Assembly (NCBI GenBank): GCA_037179335.1
Contig: JAKZHN010000052.1
Location: 62,001-126,000, forward strand
Direction: 5' to 3'
From: Cyclaneusma minus
Lineage: Eukaryota; Ascomycota; Leotiomycetes; Marthamycetales; Marthamycetaceae
Length of the DNA stretch: 64,000 nucleotides
Shown here: in pieces, positions 47,521-57,995 of the stretch
Position numbering within the stretch: position 1 is the stretch's first letter
Layout of the letters: each line of letters begins with the position of its first letter
Translations under genes and position numbers: made by a program
Notes under the pieces: generated by a model
Database searches by the model: none
What the model saw: only the letters and a program-made list of their open reading frames with translations
What the model was told of the DNA's origin: nothing

Positions 47521-48410
47521 GTGCGGCGTGGTACCGAACAGCTTTGGGTGTGTAGATGGGTGTTCGAAGTATGTGAATGATTTATTGAAACTTTGAAGGA
47601 AGTCGGGTACTTTAAATAGAGAAGCTGTCCCTTAACGAGTCCCAAGTTTCGTGGGCGAGGAGCAGCCTATGTTACTCACTCTACACTCGGCCATGAGCAA
47701 CCTGGGCATTTGCCAACTTCAGCACTCGTGGAGGCTAACATTACAGCTCATTCGCCCAACCCGTGCAGCGAGTTCATGATTCCCAACTAACAAGTGACTC
47801 GCCCTTTGATAAATAGTAAACATGGCCTCATCACGGCCAAGTTCTCGGAGACCATTCTCGTGAACCAATAACTTCCTGACACAATTTGGACAGGGTACAT
47901 CGAACCAGCGGCTAAAATTGGACGATTGAAGGGCATCCAAATGTTTCAAAACAACCCAATTTCGAAAGTATGTGAAGCAATGTAGGTCATCAGAACTAGG
48001 AATTTGGAAATATGACAGAAATCAGTCTGACAGAGAAGAAACAACTCCACCGTCCACGAGTTACAAACGACTGCAGGTAATTAGGAAAAACTCAAAAAAA
48101 AGTCGGAATAGTCCAGATGGCTAGAGCTACGTGGGCATGATATTGAAATAGGAAGCGTGAACCGAGGAAATGTGTCAGGGATACTTTGACTCTTTGAGTG
48201 ACGAGTGTTAAGCGCCAGCCACTTCTGCCCAGTTACCAATAAACTCGATGGCTACATGAGAAGGCTGCTGCCTGGCGCGCCGTGTCCCTGTGGTTCGTTG
48301 GGAAGTTTGGGAGATGATAAATCAAGTCGATGAGATTCGACGTGGTTGTCTTCGAAATGTTACCCTACACCGCGGGGCCGCCGTATCCCCACGTCATCAT
48401 CCGTTTTATC

Positions 48411-48543
48411 CGTGCTGTTGAACTAGGTCACATAGGGGGTGATTCTTGATATATTGAGGTGATGGTTCAAGTGTGGTGTAGAGCCTACACTTGAACCACT
48501 GCTCTACTAGCGTGGTGCCTGATTGCCAAGGCTCAACACGTGC
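48411..48543. mobile_element. 123-bp mini-element or solo LTR with 5-bp target duplication
   Basis: TGTTGAAC...GCTCAACA (48416-48538) is flanked by CGTGC on both sides (48411-48415 and 48539-48543). The duplicated copy R2 reads CCGTTTTATCCGTGCCACAGG, the uninterrupted site. The TGTTG...CAACA ends and 5-bp duplication are typical of copia-type LTRs. Inside is a perfect 11-bp inverted repeat (GGTTCAAGTGT / ACACTTGAACC, 48464-48497). Confidence 0.8.
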
Positions 48544-48808
48544 CGCGGGGATATCTTGCATGTATATGTAAGCCCGAGCGACAACCAACACCACCAGCTT
48601 CAGACGTTGGATAGAAAGCTAGGTTTCAGCTGGGTCTGACTAAACAGGACTGGAATGTCAGTGTAGTAGCTAATAGCATCGAAAATTGGTGGAGACGCAA
48701 AGACTTGAGACCAGCAAAGTGCCAAAGCTGCTGCGCAGATGCACGAGAAAAGGGGTATAACGAGGTACTTGTTATTGGGAAGCAAAATTGGACGGCGTTT
48801 TTGTGATA

Positions 48809-48827
48809 TTAGGGGGGTTCACGGTAG
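48809..48827. repeat. Transposon-end-like motif, copy 1
   Basis: TTAGGGGGGTTCACGGTAG matches 63137-63155 at 18 of 19 bases. It may be a terminal inverted repeat of a DNA transposon. Confidence 0.4.
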
Positions 48828-49010
48828 GAAAAAATGTCTTTTGAAAATCCGAATAACACCGAGTCGAATTCTTTTGGCTTCCTCAAAGCGGATAGACCCG
48901 CTTACTTCGTAGAAAAGGCCTGCCGCTCCTGAGCTTGGAACGTGATCGGAACATCTCATTTGGAGACTTGTCATCATTTCTCTCTCATCCAAAAATAAAC
49001 CGAATTTTCT

Positions 49011-50339
49011 ACTTTCTAGAGAAATATGCGAGCAATTACTTTCCAGATTCTCGCGCCATGCGACTGTAGCAGATAGCACCATATCAATGAGACCCGAAGT
49101 CTAGTCGGATCTGATTGTCATGATTCAGCTATTTATCTTACAAACCGAATCTCAAAGCTCCAAGGACTCCAACTAAGAAAGCCTTCCTGCCTTTCGATAC
49201 CTATCTTCGACCCTCAGCGATTTCGCAAAACCACAACCACAATCTTGCCTCAAAGTCCAAACCAGCAACTTCCAAGCCCTTACGATAAAGATTACGCAGA
49301 ATCAGAACCACGGCTGTTTTCCGAGGCAGAAAGCAACCTCCAAACGCCCTGCACCTAGCGATTTCACAAGGTAAAATCAAGTTCAGAATCAAAAGCACTA
49401 TCTCTCCCTGAACCAGCACCCCGCCGTCGCTAACACCAAAAGAAAACCCCACTATTAAGTATTCCGTAGAACGCGCACTACAACACCACATCAAAGCTAG
49501 ACGAATTCCAGCTAAAAAAACGGATTAGAGCCCACAAGCCACCCTTTCGACGGGCCAGGTGCCCGGAGCAGAGCGAGGATCGAGGTTGAGAAAAGGATTA
49601 AGATGTATGAATTTCAAAATGCGTGAATGAAAGGAAAGGGGAAGGACTGGCTAAACTACTACTTCATAGATAGATAGTTAGACGGAGAAAAACACAAGTC
49701 ATTTGGCCATTCATCCTAGGCTGCTAGCAGCACATCGTGGCGTACTCACATCGTGACATCCCAAGTCCCACCACAGTCTCACAACCCAGCTCCTCACGCA
49801 GTCATCCAGCAGCTCATACCCACACACACTCACTCACTATCCACACCGCAAAGCATCACCAAAGCGACCAAAATCTCAAGTCAGCCGTCAGGCAATCATC
49901 TTCGTTTTTCATCTTTTCATCTCATCATCATCGAAAGCAACCCCCCCATCCACGAACGCCACAACGCTATAACCCCCCATTCCCATTTCCATCCACCCAA
50001 CACCATGCATGCATCCCCAAAGCCCATCAAACCCAGTTCTGCGCCGGCCACTGTGTAACATTACTCGTCGCATTGCTCTCCCTCCTCAACGCCATTGTCC
50101 CAATCGATTTCTGCTTCTGATGGCTTGAACTCGTCTGTGGCCTCTGTGGCATCGGATCCAGATCACCTAAGTTTGCACAACGAATCAGAAAAGCGCATCA
50201 AAGTATTTAAAGGTACAGAAAGAGTGGGTATCTTGAATTATCGCAACTAAAGAGAAGACAAGACGTAGCTAGCCACAGCCAAGCTCGTGTAGGTGGGTAG
50301 GTGAAGCTCAAGCTCGAAAGTTGCTCGATGACTCGCAGC
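49011..50339. other. No gene supported
   Basis: Only short frames are present. CACACACTCACTCACTATC and CAAC-rich sequence near 49830-50000 looks like a plus-strand leader ending in an ATG at 50004 with a 17-codon ORF (MHASPKPIKPSSAPATV), but no larger gene follows. Confidence 0.35.
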
Positions 50340-51387
50340 CTAGATCCTATTCTCCCCACTAGTAGTAACCGAATACCTACTCGGCGAATACGCTCTGTGC
50401 GAGTTCCCACCACCACCATACATCGGATGCAGCGCCGTAGGCGGTCTCTGCACTTCCGGCGCAATCGGACTTCTACGATCTTCCAACACCTCTCCATTAC
50501 CCTCGCCATTTCCATATCCACTATCTCCAAACTCGCTAGCGTGTTTGTTGGCATCGCTAGGCATGGGCTTGCCAATAGCGCTCAACCGAATAGGAAACTT
50601 CATGCCAAAGCGCGAACGGCGATTGCTGGGCGGCGAGGTGGCGTGGTAGGAAGGCAGAACGAGGGGCTCGGGACAGGCGCTGCGGCGGATGGAACCGGAG
50701 TGGCTGCGGTAGGAGGAGGCGCTGGAGTACATTTCGGTCTTGTGGGTGGTGGGGGGTGGGTCGGCGCCGAATTGGCGCATGGAGCGGGCGGAGAGGCCGA
50801 GGGCGCGGTTTTTGAAGATGAATGACTGGGGTGGTGTGTTAGCACTGGGTTTTGAAACTTGGATGGGGGGATGGGGAATGAGGAATGGGGGAAGGGAAGG
50901 GGAAGGAAGGGAGACTTACGGAGACAATGTTGGCAAAGCCCATAACCGTCGACAGCACACCAGCTGCAATGACCTCGCGCCACTCGGGCAATCCCAAATT
51001 CTGCACCGACGTAGCTGACTTATTCAAGTTCCCAAGCACATTAAAACCCAACACCACCATCGCAGCACCCAAAGCAGTAAAGCCGGCTTCGGGACCAAAG
51101 GCAGGCCACCAGGTGCGAATGTACTTTTGGAAGATGGGGAGCTCGGTGATGATGAGGAAGAGGGAGATGGCGGAGCTGATGAAGTGAGACACGCCGTCGA
51201 AGAAGTAGAAGTTGGAGGTTTTGACGGTCATGATTAGCATGATCCAGGAGGCGATGGCGACGGAGAGGAGCGTGATTATGTTCATGGCGCGGATCGTGTT
51301 GAGGATTATGAAGGCGGAGCCGGCGAGCTTGGAGGTTTTGGACGTGGCGGAGGGGGAGGCCTTCTTTTTGGTGAAGAGGGAGAACAT
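50340..51387 (-). CDS. Four-transmembrane fungal membrane protein
   Basis: Two exons, 50920-51387 and 50340-50825, with a 94-bp GTAAGT...GCTAAC...CAG intron, 317 residues. The N-terminus MFSLFTKKK is basic. Four hydrophobic segments follow: about 22-50 (AFIILNTIRAMNIITLL), 60-85 (FFDGVSHFISSAISLFLII), 95-125 (GFTALGAAMVVLGFNVLGN) and 137-155 (EVIAAGVLSTVMGFANIVS). The second exon encodes a long hydrophilic Ser/Arg/Pro-rich tail, probably cytoplasmic. The layout resembles MARVEL-like or DUF7598-type fungal proteins of unknown role. The family name is from memory and is tentative. Confidence 0.75.
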
Positions 51388-52791
51388 TTTGACGGTTGAT
51401 CACGGATCAAGTGACGAGAGTGGATTGGGTGGGTCTGAGGAAGAGTGTCAGTGACTTGAGATACAGTGGAGACGGAGCGCTCGTGAGGAGATCTTGTGGA
51501 GAAGCAGATCTTGTAGAGAAACAGGACTTACTGGGTTGATTGAATCGAAGACCAGAGAACTGCCAGCAGAAGAAGGTATTCAGAGAAGTCACTTGAAGTG
51601 ACTGAAGCGTCGAGACTTGTAGACGACTAGGTCTACAGTAGTAACTCGTAAAGAGAGAAGTGAAGTGAAGTGAAGCTTTCGAAAGTCTTAGATCTCAGGA
51701 TCAGCGTCGTAATTTGAAGGAGAGAAGAAGATCAAGTCAAGCAGCTGAAGAAGAAATCCGATTTTGACTCTCTCTCGACAATGACTCAATGAGCCCTATT
51801 GTTGAGCGCCGACAATACAATCACGACAATAGCGGACAAAGAAGCTCTCAAAAGTCTGACAGTGGAAGACAGCCTACCTTTATTCACGCGTCTATTCTTG
51901 GGGTCTCACAATGGGACAGTGGAGCCCGGGCAATTCAACTCTAGCGATGCCTTTGTCCATTGTGCTTCTCCTGATCCAATAGCCGCCCACCCATCCCCAG
52001 TCCATCCACGGGGGTTTCAATGGTTTCACAGGCACTTTCAGCACAAGTTCCTCGTGTCAGTGACATGCGTTTAGCCGCACAGTCTCGTCTTCAGCAAGTC
52101 ACAGTCCAATGTAACCACTAACCAGTCATTCCCCAAGATAGATACAAGCAGACATGGGCGGTTGTGGCACGGATGGCCAATTTGCCGTCCTCTCTGAAGC
52201 ACGTTCGAAGAGACGCGCCGGATCTCGCGACCTGTGGACAGCAGCGCATGGCACGATGCTCTCAAGCGCCCATCCCATGTGGTCGCAGCAGAGGGGAATC
52301 AATTGGCTCGTAGCGCGCGTTTCGTCGTTTCAGCAAGCTGCGCCAATCATGAGCACAGGAACAAGCAAGATGAAGATGCAGGCCCAGTGTGCAAATGCCA
52401 CACGCTCTGGAGTCATCAATTCCTGGTCATGAAATAAAAATGGTGTTTGCAAAAGGAACCAAAAGGCGCTGAATCGAAGAATTCGCCTGCAAAACCAGCA
52501 CTTTGAGGCTGAGTCGTGATGTGTTCACGATGTGTTGTTGAAAGAATGACAGCGCCGATCACTCGGTCTAGAACTCGGTCATCGGCCCGGATCATCTGCC
52601 ACCTCCGATAAATGCACCCATCTCGGCGCCAAACATGAAGCTTTCCATTTGCGTCGCCCAAATTCCGTCTTTGCCAACGTTGACATATCCGCTCTTTTTC
52701 TGCCTGCAACCACCAAGACCGGACCCTTTCCCTCCAGTCCAAGCCAAGTAGGCTAATTTGAGAACGAAAGCGCACATCGAGGACACCCAAC
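51388..52791. other. No gene supported
   Basis: A GAAGTGAAGTGAAGTGAAG tract (about 51658-51676) and the promoters of the flanking divergent genes lie here. Confidence 0.4.
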
Positions 52792-53196
52792 ATGGCCAGA
52801 GGTAACCAGCGCGACAAGGCTCGTGAGGCCAACCAGAAGGTGAGTCCGGCAGAAACATTTCGAGCCGCCCAAGTCTCTTTCTCCTTTCCAGGCCCTGGCG
52901 CAAGACCTCACCTTCAACCCTTCCGAAAGCACCTCGGCATATTTTATATACAGATGATGCTAATTCCTTATACAGAAACTCGCTGCCCAGAAGACCGCCA
53001 ACGGCAAGTCCGGCTACGAACTGCAGAAGGACAAAGAAGCCGTGGCCCAGAAGATGCGCGAGAAGCAGGCTGCTGGTATGCTTTCCCTCCGAATCCTACA
53101 CGTTCAAGTTGAGAAACTACGTACTAATATCTTTCTTTTGTACACATAGCCGATGCACGAAAAGCCGCCGAAGCCGCCGCCGCGAAGAAGAAATGA
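52792..53196 (+). CDS. SERF-family (4F5-like) small protein
   Basis: Three exons: 52792-52839, 52976-53075 and 53150-53196 (introns of 136 and 74 bp, GTGAGT and GTATGC donors), 64 residues. The product begins MARGNQRDKAREANQKK, the highly conserved start of SERF/4F5 proteins. An Ala/Lys-rich helical tail follows, ending AAAAKKK. SERF proteins are small, basic, mostly disordered factors that modify aggregation of amyloid-prone proteins and bind nucleic acids. The phase of all junctions agrees, which supports the model despite the small size. Confidence 0.85.
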
Positions 53197-54070
53197 GTCA
53201 CTTCTCTCCCCCAACCACCACGCGCCACAACCCGATATAAGCAGCATCTCGCACTCGCCTGGGCGCTCATACAAGCGCCCTAAATCGAAAGTAATGGCAT
53301 TTCCGGAGCCGCGGGCGAAGACACGATGGCATTTCAAAAGATCGGCTGCTTGTGAGTCCTTGGAGACTACCTAGGGAGTTTTGTGCTTTTCGCAGGAGTA
53401 TGGATAACGGCCTGCATTGGAGGATGACTTTACAGGAGAGGGAGCGATGATTTTTCGACTGCATACCCGGCCACCTCACATTGGTTGGAGGGGGCCTTGC
53501 GCTTACTAGACGCATAGATGCTAGAATGCGCGGAATTCCCAGCCTGGATTTCAAACCCCAATACCGCACAATAAGCCCTATTTGGATTTTTCGGATGCGA
53601 TGACGAGATATGTCTTAAGCTCAATGTTTCATGATGCCGAGGACTCTGCTTTGACTATGTGGCCGTACAGAGCGAGGGGCAAAGAGCTGCCGGCAATGCC
53701 AAATATCACAAGCCGTCGAAAGAAACCGATGTTCCAAGATAAAGTGAAGTACGGAAAAAAGGGAAAAGTTTTCTGCTAATCTACTAGAGTATTAAGCACC
53801 CATGGTATCCATCCATCCTATTTAAATTTCCCGCACAACCAACCCTGACGAGCGCATCAAGCCTCTCAAAAAGAGCGGAATCGACGCATGTAATAGGTAT
53901 CCCAAAGCCAAAAAAAGCACATCCTAAAAAAGTCATATCCAGTCCCCCCTTCACTCCATTGCGGCCATTTTCTCATCTTGATTCATGACGCTCAACTCCC
54001 ATCCGTCCCACGAGTCCCCGTGATTTAGCGCAGCAGGCTCAGGACAATCATCCCCAAGAGGGCGGGAGAT
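53197..54070. other. No gene supported
   Basis: 3' flanks of two convergent genes. Confidence 0.4.
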
Positions 54071-55164
54071 CTATGCAGATTCGAGGGCGGAGACGGGGAC
54101 GGAGCCTATTGATATAACAAATTAGTATGAGACAGTAAGAGAGGGGAGGGAGATGGGAAAGGAAAAGGAACAATACCGCTCATCCCCCCAAAATTCAACA
54201 AGCCCTGTACTTCCGACGGGAACGCAGCAACGCCGCAAAGACAGGCACATTCGCAGGCTCCCTGGTTGGTAATCGAACCCGTAGCAGTAGCCATACTCGC
54301 AGTCGTGGCAGTAGCGACTGAACTAGCCACCACGCTCGTCGCCACCGTCGTACCATTGCTCGCCACACTACTGCTCCCACTGCTGCTTCCCGAACCACTA
54401 GTCAAACCAGCAGCAGACCCGTTCTGCGCAATGGCAAACTGTTCAAACATAGCCTGCGTCTTGTTGGCAGTAGGGTTTATGGAAAACACCATGCCTTTCC
54501 CGCAGTGTCCTTCTTGCTTGCAGTAGAACCAGAGGGGCGTGGAAACCATGACTTGCATGGCTACTTGGGGGGAAGGGGAGATGGTGTTGTTGGGGTTGGC
54601 GTTTGTGAAGCCGGTGTCGAAACCGCCGGCGAGGGCGGCGCAGGGGGTGTTGAAGCCTGACCTAGAGACAAACACTTAGTGGATGGGAGAGAATGAGGGC
54701 GGGGAGAGGATGGGAGTTAGGAATGGGTTTGGTGAGGGGAATGGGAGAGAGGAAACAACGCACTGAGTAACGGTGTGGTTTTGCGATTCGAATTCGAACA
54801 AAACCATATCTCCGACGGCAGCGTTTATGCTACTAGGCGTGTATACCAAGCCAGCAGCACCGCCTACAGTAACAGTATGAGTTGCGAGAGCGGCGCCTGA
54901 AGCAGATGAAGCCTGGTTCATAGTCGTGGTTGCCGCATCGCCTCCAGCATTGGTCCAGATGATGATAATCTCAGTCGACTGCACACTCTGTACGGATTGG
55001 ATGCTTGCACCGCCGATACCGCCGACAATGGATTCGCTGCTCTTGCTGGATGAGTTCTCGATGATGACAGCGTCGCGCTTGTGTTTGCGGACCGGGGCGA
55101 CGTCGAGGACGCTTGCTAGTGCCAAAGGAGCGGCGCAAAGCGCTGCGATTGCGGAGTACTTCAT
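54071..55164 (-). CDS. Secreted cupredoxin-domain protein, Ser-rich
   Basis: Exons 54764-55164, 54177-54661 and 54071-54105 (introns 102 and 71 bp), 306 residues. A signal peptide MKYSAIAALCAAPLALAS is followed by a dibasic KHKR site and a Ser-rich stretch. The blue-copper-like fold (about 95-220) shows VTVGGAAGLVYTPSSINAAVGD and the ligand His in QNHTVTQ. Cys, His and Met are in WFYCKQEGHCGKGMVF. A Ser/Ala/Thr-rich linker follows, with a late Cys cluster (ACECACLC). Fungal relatives are often GPI-anchored cell-wall proteins. The last exon is uncertain: this frame gives a short non-hydrophobic tail, while another nearby frame (SPALLGMIVLSLLR) would suit a GPI signal. Confidence 0.8.
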
Positions 55165-56749
55165 GGTTGATGGATGAGGATGGAATTAAAACGGAGGTGG
55201 TGGTGGACGGGTAGGGAGGTGTAGAATGAACCGCACTGCGGTGATGGTGGGGAGGGAGGAGCTGTCGAAGCTGCCGTGGATGGAGAGGGAGTAGAAGTAA
55301 AGATCGTGGTAGTGGAGCTTGATAAGGACAGCCGTAATGCGAGGGCCTGCTCGAAGTCGAAAGAAGAGAAATAGACTAGCTACTTAAGAAACACGAGAGT
55401 GGGAAGTGAATGAAAGTACTGTAGCAGGACGGATGGAGAGAGAGAATAGAGGGGTTTTGAGAATCGATGGGAGAAAGTGTAGCTTATAATGAAAGCTTGG
55501 CTTTGATGGCGCAGCAGAGTGTGACATGGGAGGAGATCTTACATGCGGATGGATGGCGATAGTACGTGCGTACTATCCCTGTGATGTGGAAGAGAGTGGT
55601 GGGAAGGACGAAACAGAGCTGTCCTTGCTCGGAAAGCTCCTCGTCCGGAAGCGTATGCGTGATGAAGCGTGGCTTAGAGAAAGGAAACGATACCTTACCT
55701 AGTATTCACTGTTTGACAGCCGGGCAGTGTAGTGTTTCCTCGAGTCTCACCAGCAGGGCCAAAACACGGACGACCCGGGAGAAGCATCCCATTATCACTT
55801 GACACTGACCTTTGCTCGAGCTTCATCCGAACTTTTGCGATTAAGCTTGTCGAATAAGCTTGCTCGATAGTGGAGGCGGATCGACGTGGAGCGGAAGACT
55901 TTAAAAATTGGGGTCTGAGCGAGGTGATTGCTGAACATTGCGTGTTGCAGGTGTGGTCTCGAAGTTGTCGCAGGGGGCCGGTTCTGAGGTCGTGGGAACA
56001 AGGTTGCTCGGCAGCTAAACTGACAGCGGAGCCGCCCCAGTCTCATCAGCGTTCCACATTTTAAGGATGCTTTTGGGGGCTGGGGTGCATCGACAGGATC
56101 TTCGGTCTCCAGAATTCAGAAGTAGCCAATTGAGTCGTAGGAAATTTCGTAAAATTGGGTCATTTGTCAAATTCTTGACAACTTTATCTGACCAGGTTTT
56201 TGGCTGCACGGTTGTCGATTAACCTTAACACACTTAGACTTAAGAACGTGCTCTGCCGCCTCCGTAAGTCGAATCAAGCTAGGATCATGAGTTCATGAAA
56301 TGGCGCTGGAGAGTGTCTTTGCAATGGTTCCTGCACAAAAATCTTAAGAAAGGTTAGTCGAGCTCATGACAGGTTTGGATCGATGTATTTCTCTCTGTAT
56401 GGTTCTGCTTCATCTCGCCTCGTTCGGATCAGGACTTGCAGGAGTATATCTGAGCCCAGATATAATATCGGTTTTCGGTTTGAGGCGATGCAAGCTGTTA
56501 CTCAAGGCAGTGTCAGTACGCAAGATCCGATTCTGTCCATGGAAGTTCAGGCATGCCTCTTCTCGGGTTCTTCCCCATGAAACAGAGCTTTTCGGGCTTC
56601 CAAGATCCCATTCCTCCGTACTGGTAGTCTTAGTAGTAGTCCTGGGGCATTTGTCAAAATTCCAAGGTTAGACGTCGGGCGTGTGACTTTGTCACAGCGA
56701 TCCGACGAGCCGTGTCTCAGATATTCCCATTCCTTCCGCGCTCGGTCGC
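55165..56749. other. No gene supported
   Basis: Promoter of the cupredoxin gene and the 3' flank of SMN. Frames are short. Confidence 0.4.
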
Positions 56750-57501
56750 TCAGCCCTTGACTTCATGCTCTTGAGCCTCTTGCTTAGCCTGCTGCTTGCC
56801 CTCGTGCAGTCCGGTATAATAGCCCGCATAGTACCACGACATTAGTAAGTTCTTCAGGCCTTCGTCTTGCACTGTTCCCTGTCAGCGGAGTTTTTCGACA
56901 TTTTTTTTATGGAGAAGATCGTCTCACCTGTGCCCACTAGGTGATGCGGAGGAACTGGGCCTGCGGAGAAATCATTCGATTTCTTCGGGACTTGAGAGCA
57001 TCCGTTCTGAGAACAGCAAGATCAGTATAAACTCCGTGGTGGAGAGGAAGATCGATGCCAAGGATGCTGTTCGATGGATTGTGGAGTACTTACCGCTGCA
57101 GCTGATGGAGCTGGTTTCGGGGCCGAAGCCTTCTGTTCTGGTGGTATTTGAACATCATCTTCCTCTCCTGGGGGGATCACTTCCATGGTATCACCGTCAA
57201 TGAGTTCAACGTCCTCCCTGTTTACGACACCCACGCCGTCGAGATGGATTTTGCCATCGGCCTCATCATACTCGCCCTCCTCACGATCATCTTGGTTGGT
57301 TTTGCCTTGAACTTCTTGATTCGAATGCTCCTTCAAGACGTCTTGAACTTTTTCACCCCGTGCAGCCATACTATGGTATTTCTACAAAGGGTCAGCTGGG
57401 TCTTGAGGTATAGGGATAGACAGCAGCCGTACGTTGTATTCCTCGAGAGCATCGTTCCACGAATTGACGAGGAGCGAGTCGTCCCAATCGGCATCAGCCA
57501 T
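56750..57501 (-). CDS. SMN1: Survival motor neuron (SMN) orthologue
   Basis: SMN is the core of the complex that loads Sm rings on spliceosomal snRNAs. Four exons: 57433-57501, 57094-57381, 56928-57006 and 56750-56871 (introns 51, 87 and 56 bp, all GT-AG), 185 residues. The N-terminus DADWDDSLLVNSWNDALEEY plus KYHS, split by intron 1, is the Gemin2-binding motif. The C-terminus VQDEGLKNLLMSWYYAGYY, then TGLHEGKQQA, is the YG box that drives oligomerisation (about 152-172). Between them is an acidic and Pro-rich linker with no Tudor domain, as in the fission yeast protein. The acceptor of exon 4 was chosen (AACAG/TGC) because it restores GTVQDEG in frame. Confidence 0.92.
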
Positions 57502-57995
57502 TGCGATGGCTGGAGACTGGAGTATCAAGGGTCGAGACAGTATTTAAGCTACACTCAATATTCTGAGGGCTGATATATATCCGCTTCTGAAGCACGTGAA
57601 GGCTCAAATGAAGGCGCAAGAATGGCGGGAAGAGCGTCGTTTGAAGCGGAGGAGGGACCCTGAAAAAAGGATGGATCGGCTTTCTGCTTGTCGACCTGTA
57701 CGGGAGGATACAAGGCGTAGTAGCGACTCCTGGCAAAGATGGTCTTGATATCTGAAGTCTTCGCAGCACGTGGAATTATCGTGCATGCTGCCCGAAAATT
57801 GGGTGATGGGCGCGGATCCAGGCTTTGGCTACCTCTAGGCGCGCCCCGCGGACCCTGCACACGCTAGCGGCCGAGCACTTCATGCAGCCGAACATAGTAC
57901 ATACATCAACAACGGCAAAAAAATTCATGGTTGCTCTCTCGCGACTGCATCTCCATCTCCACTGCAGCATTTTACCATCACCATCAAAACTCAAG

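Larger units (their letters stand above)
47960..49010. repeat. Kinase-unit flank, copy R3
   Basis: Matches R2 (48185-48605) and R1 (48841-49005 resembles 40215-40390), but is interrupted by two insertions (48416-48538 and around 48809). Confidence 0.75.

Noticed and set aside
47040..47645. 201-codon minus frame with PPKQDHQPP repeats
   Set aside because: It is the wrong frame over kinase copy 3; the homologous frame reads STSQAGP repeats and FLKLIPYN.
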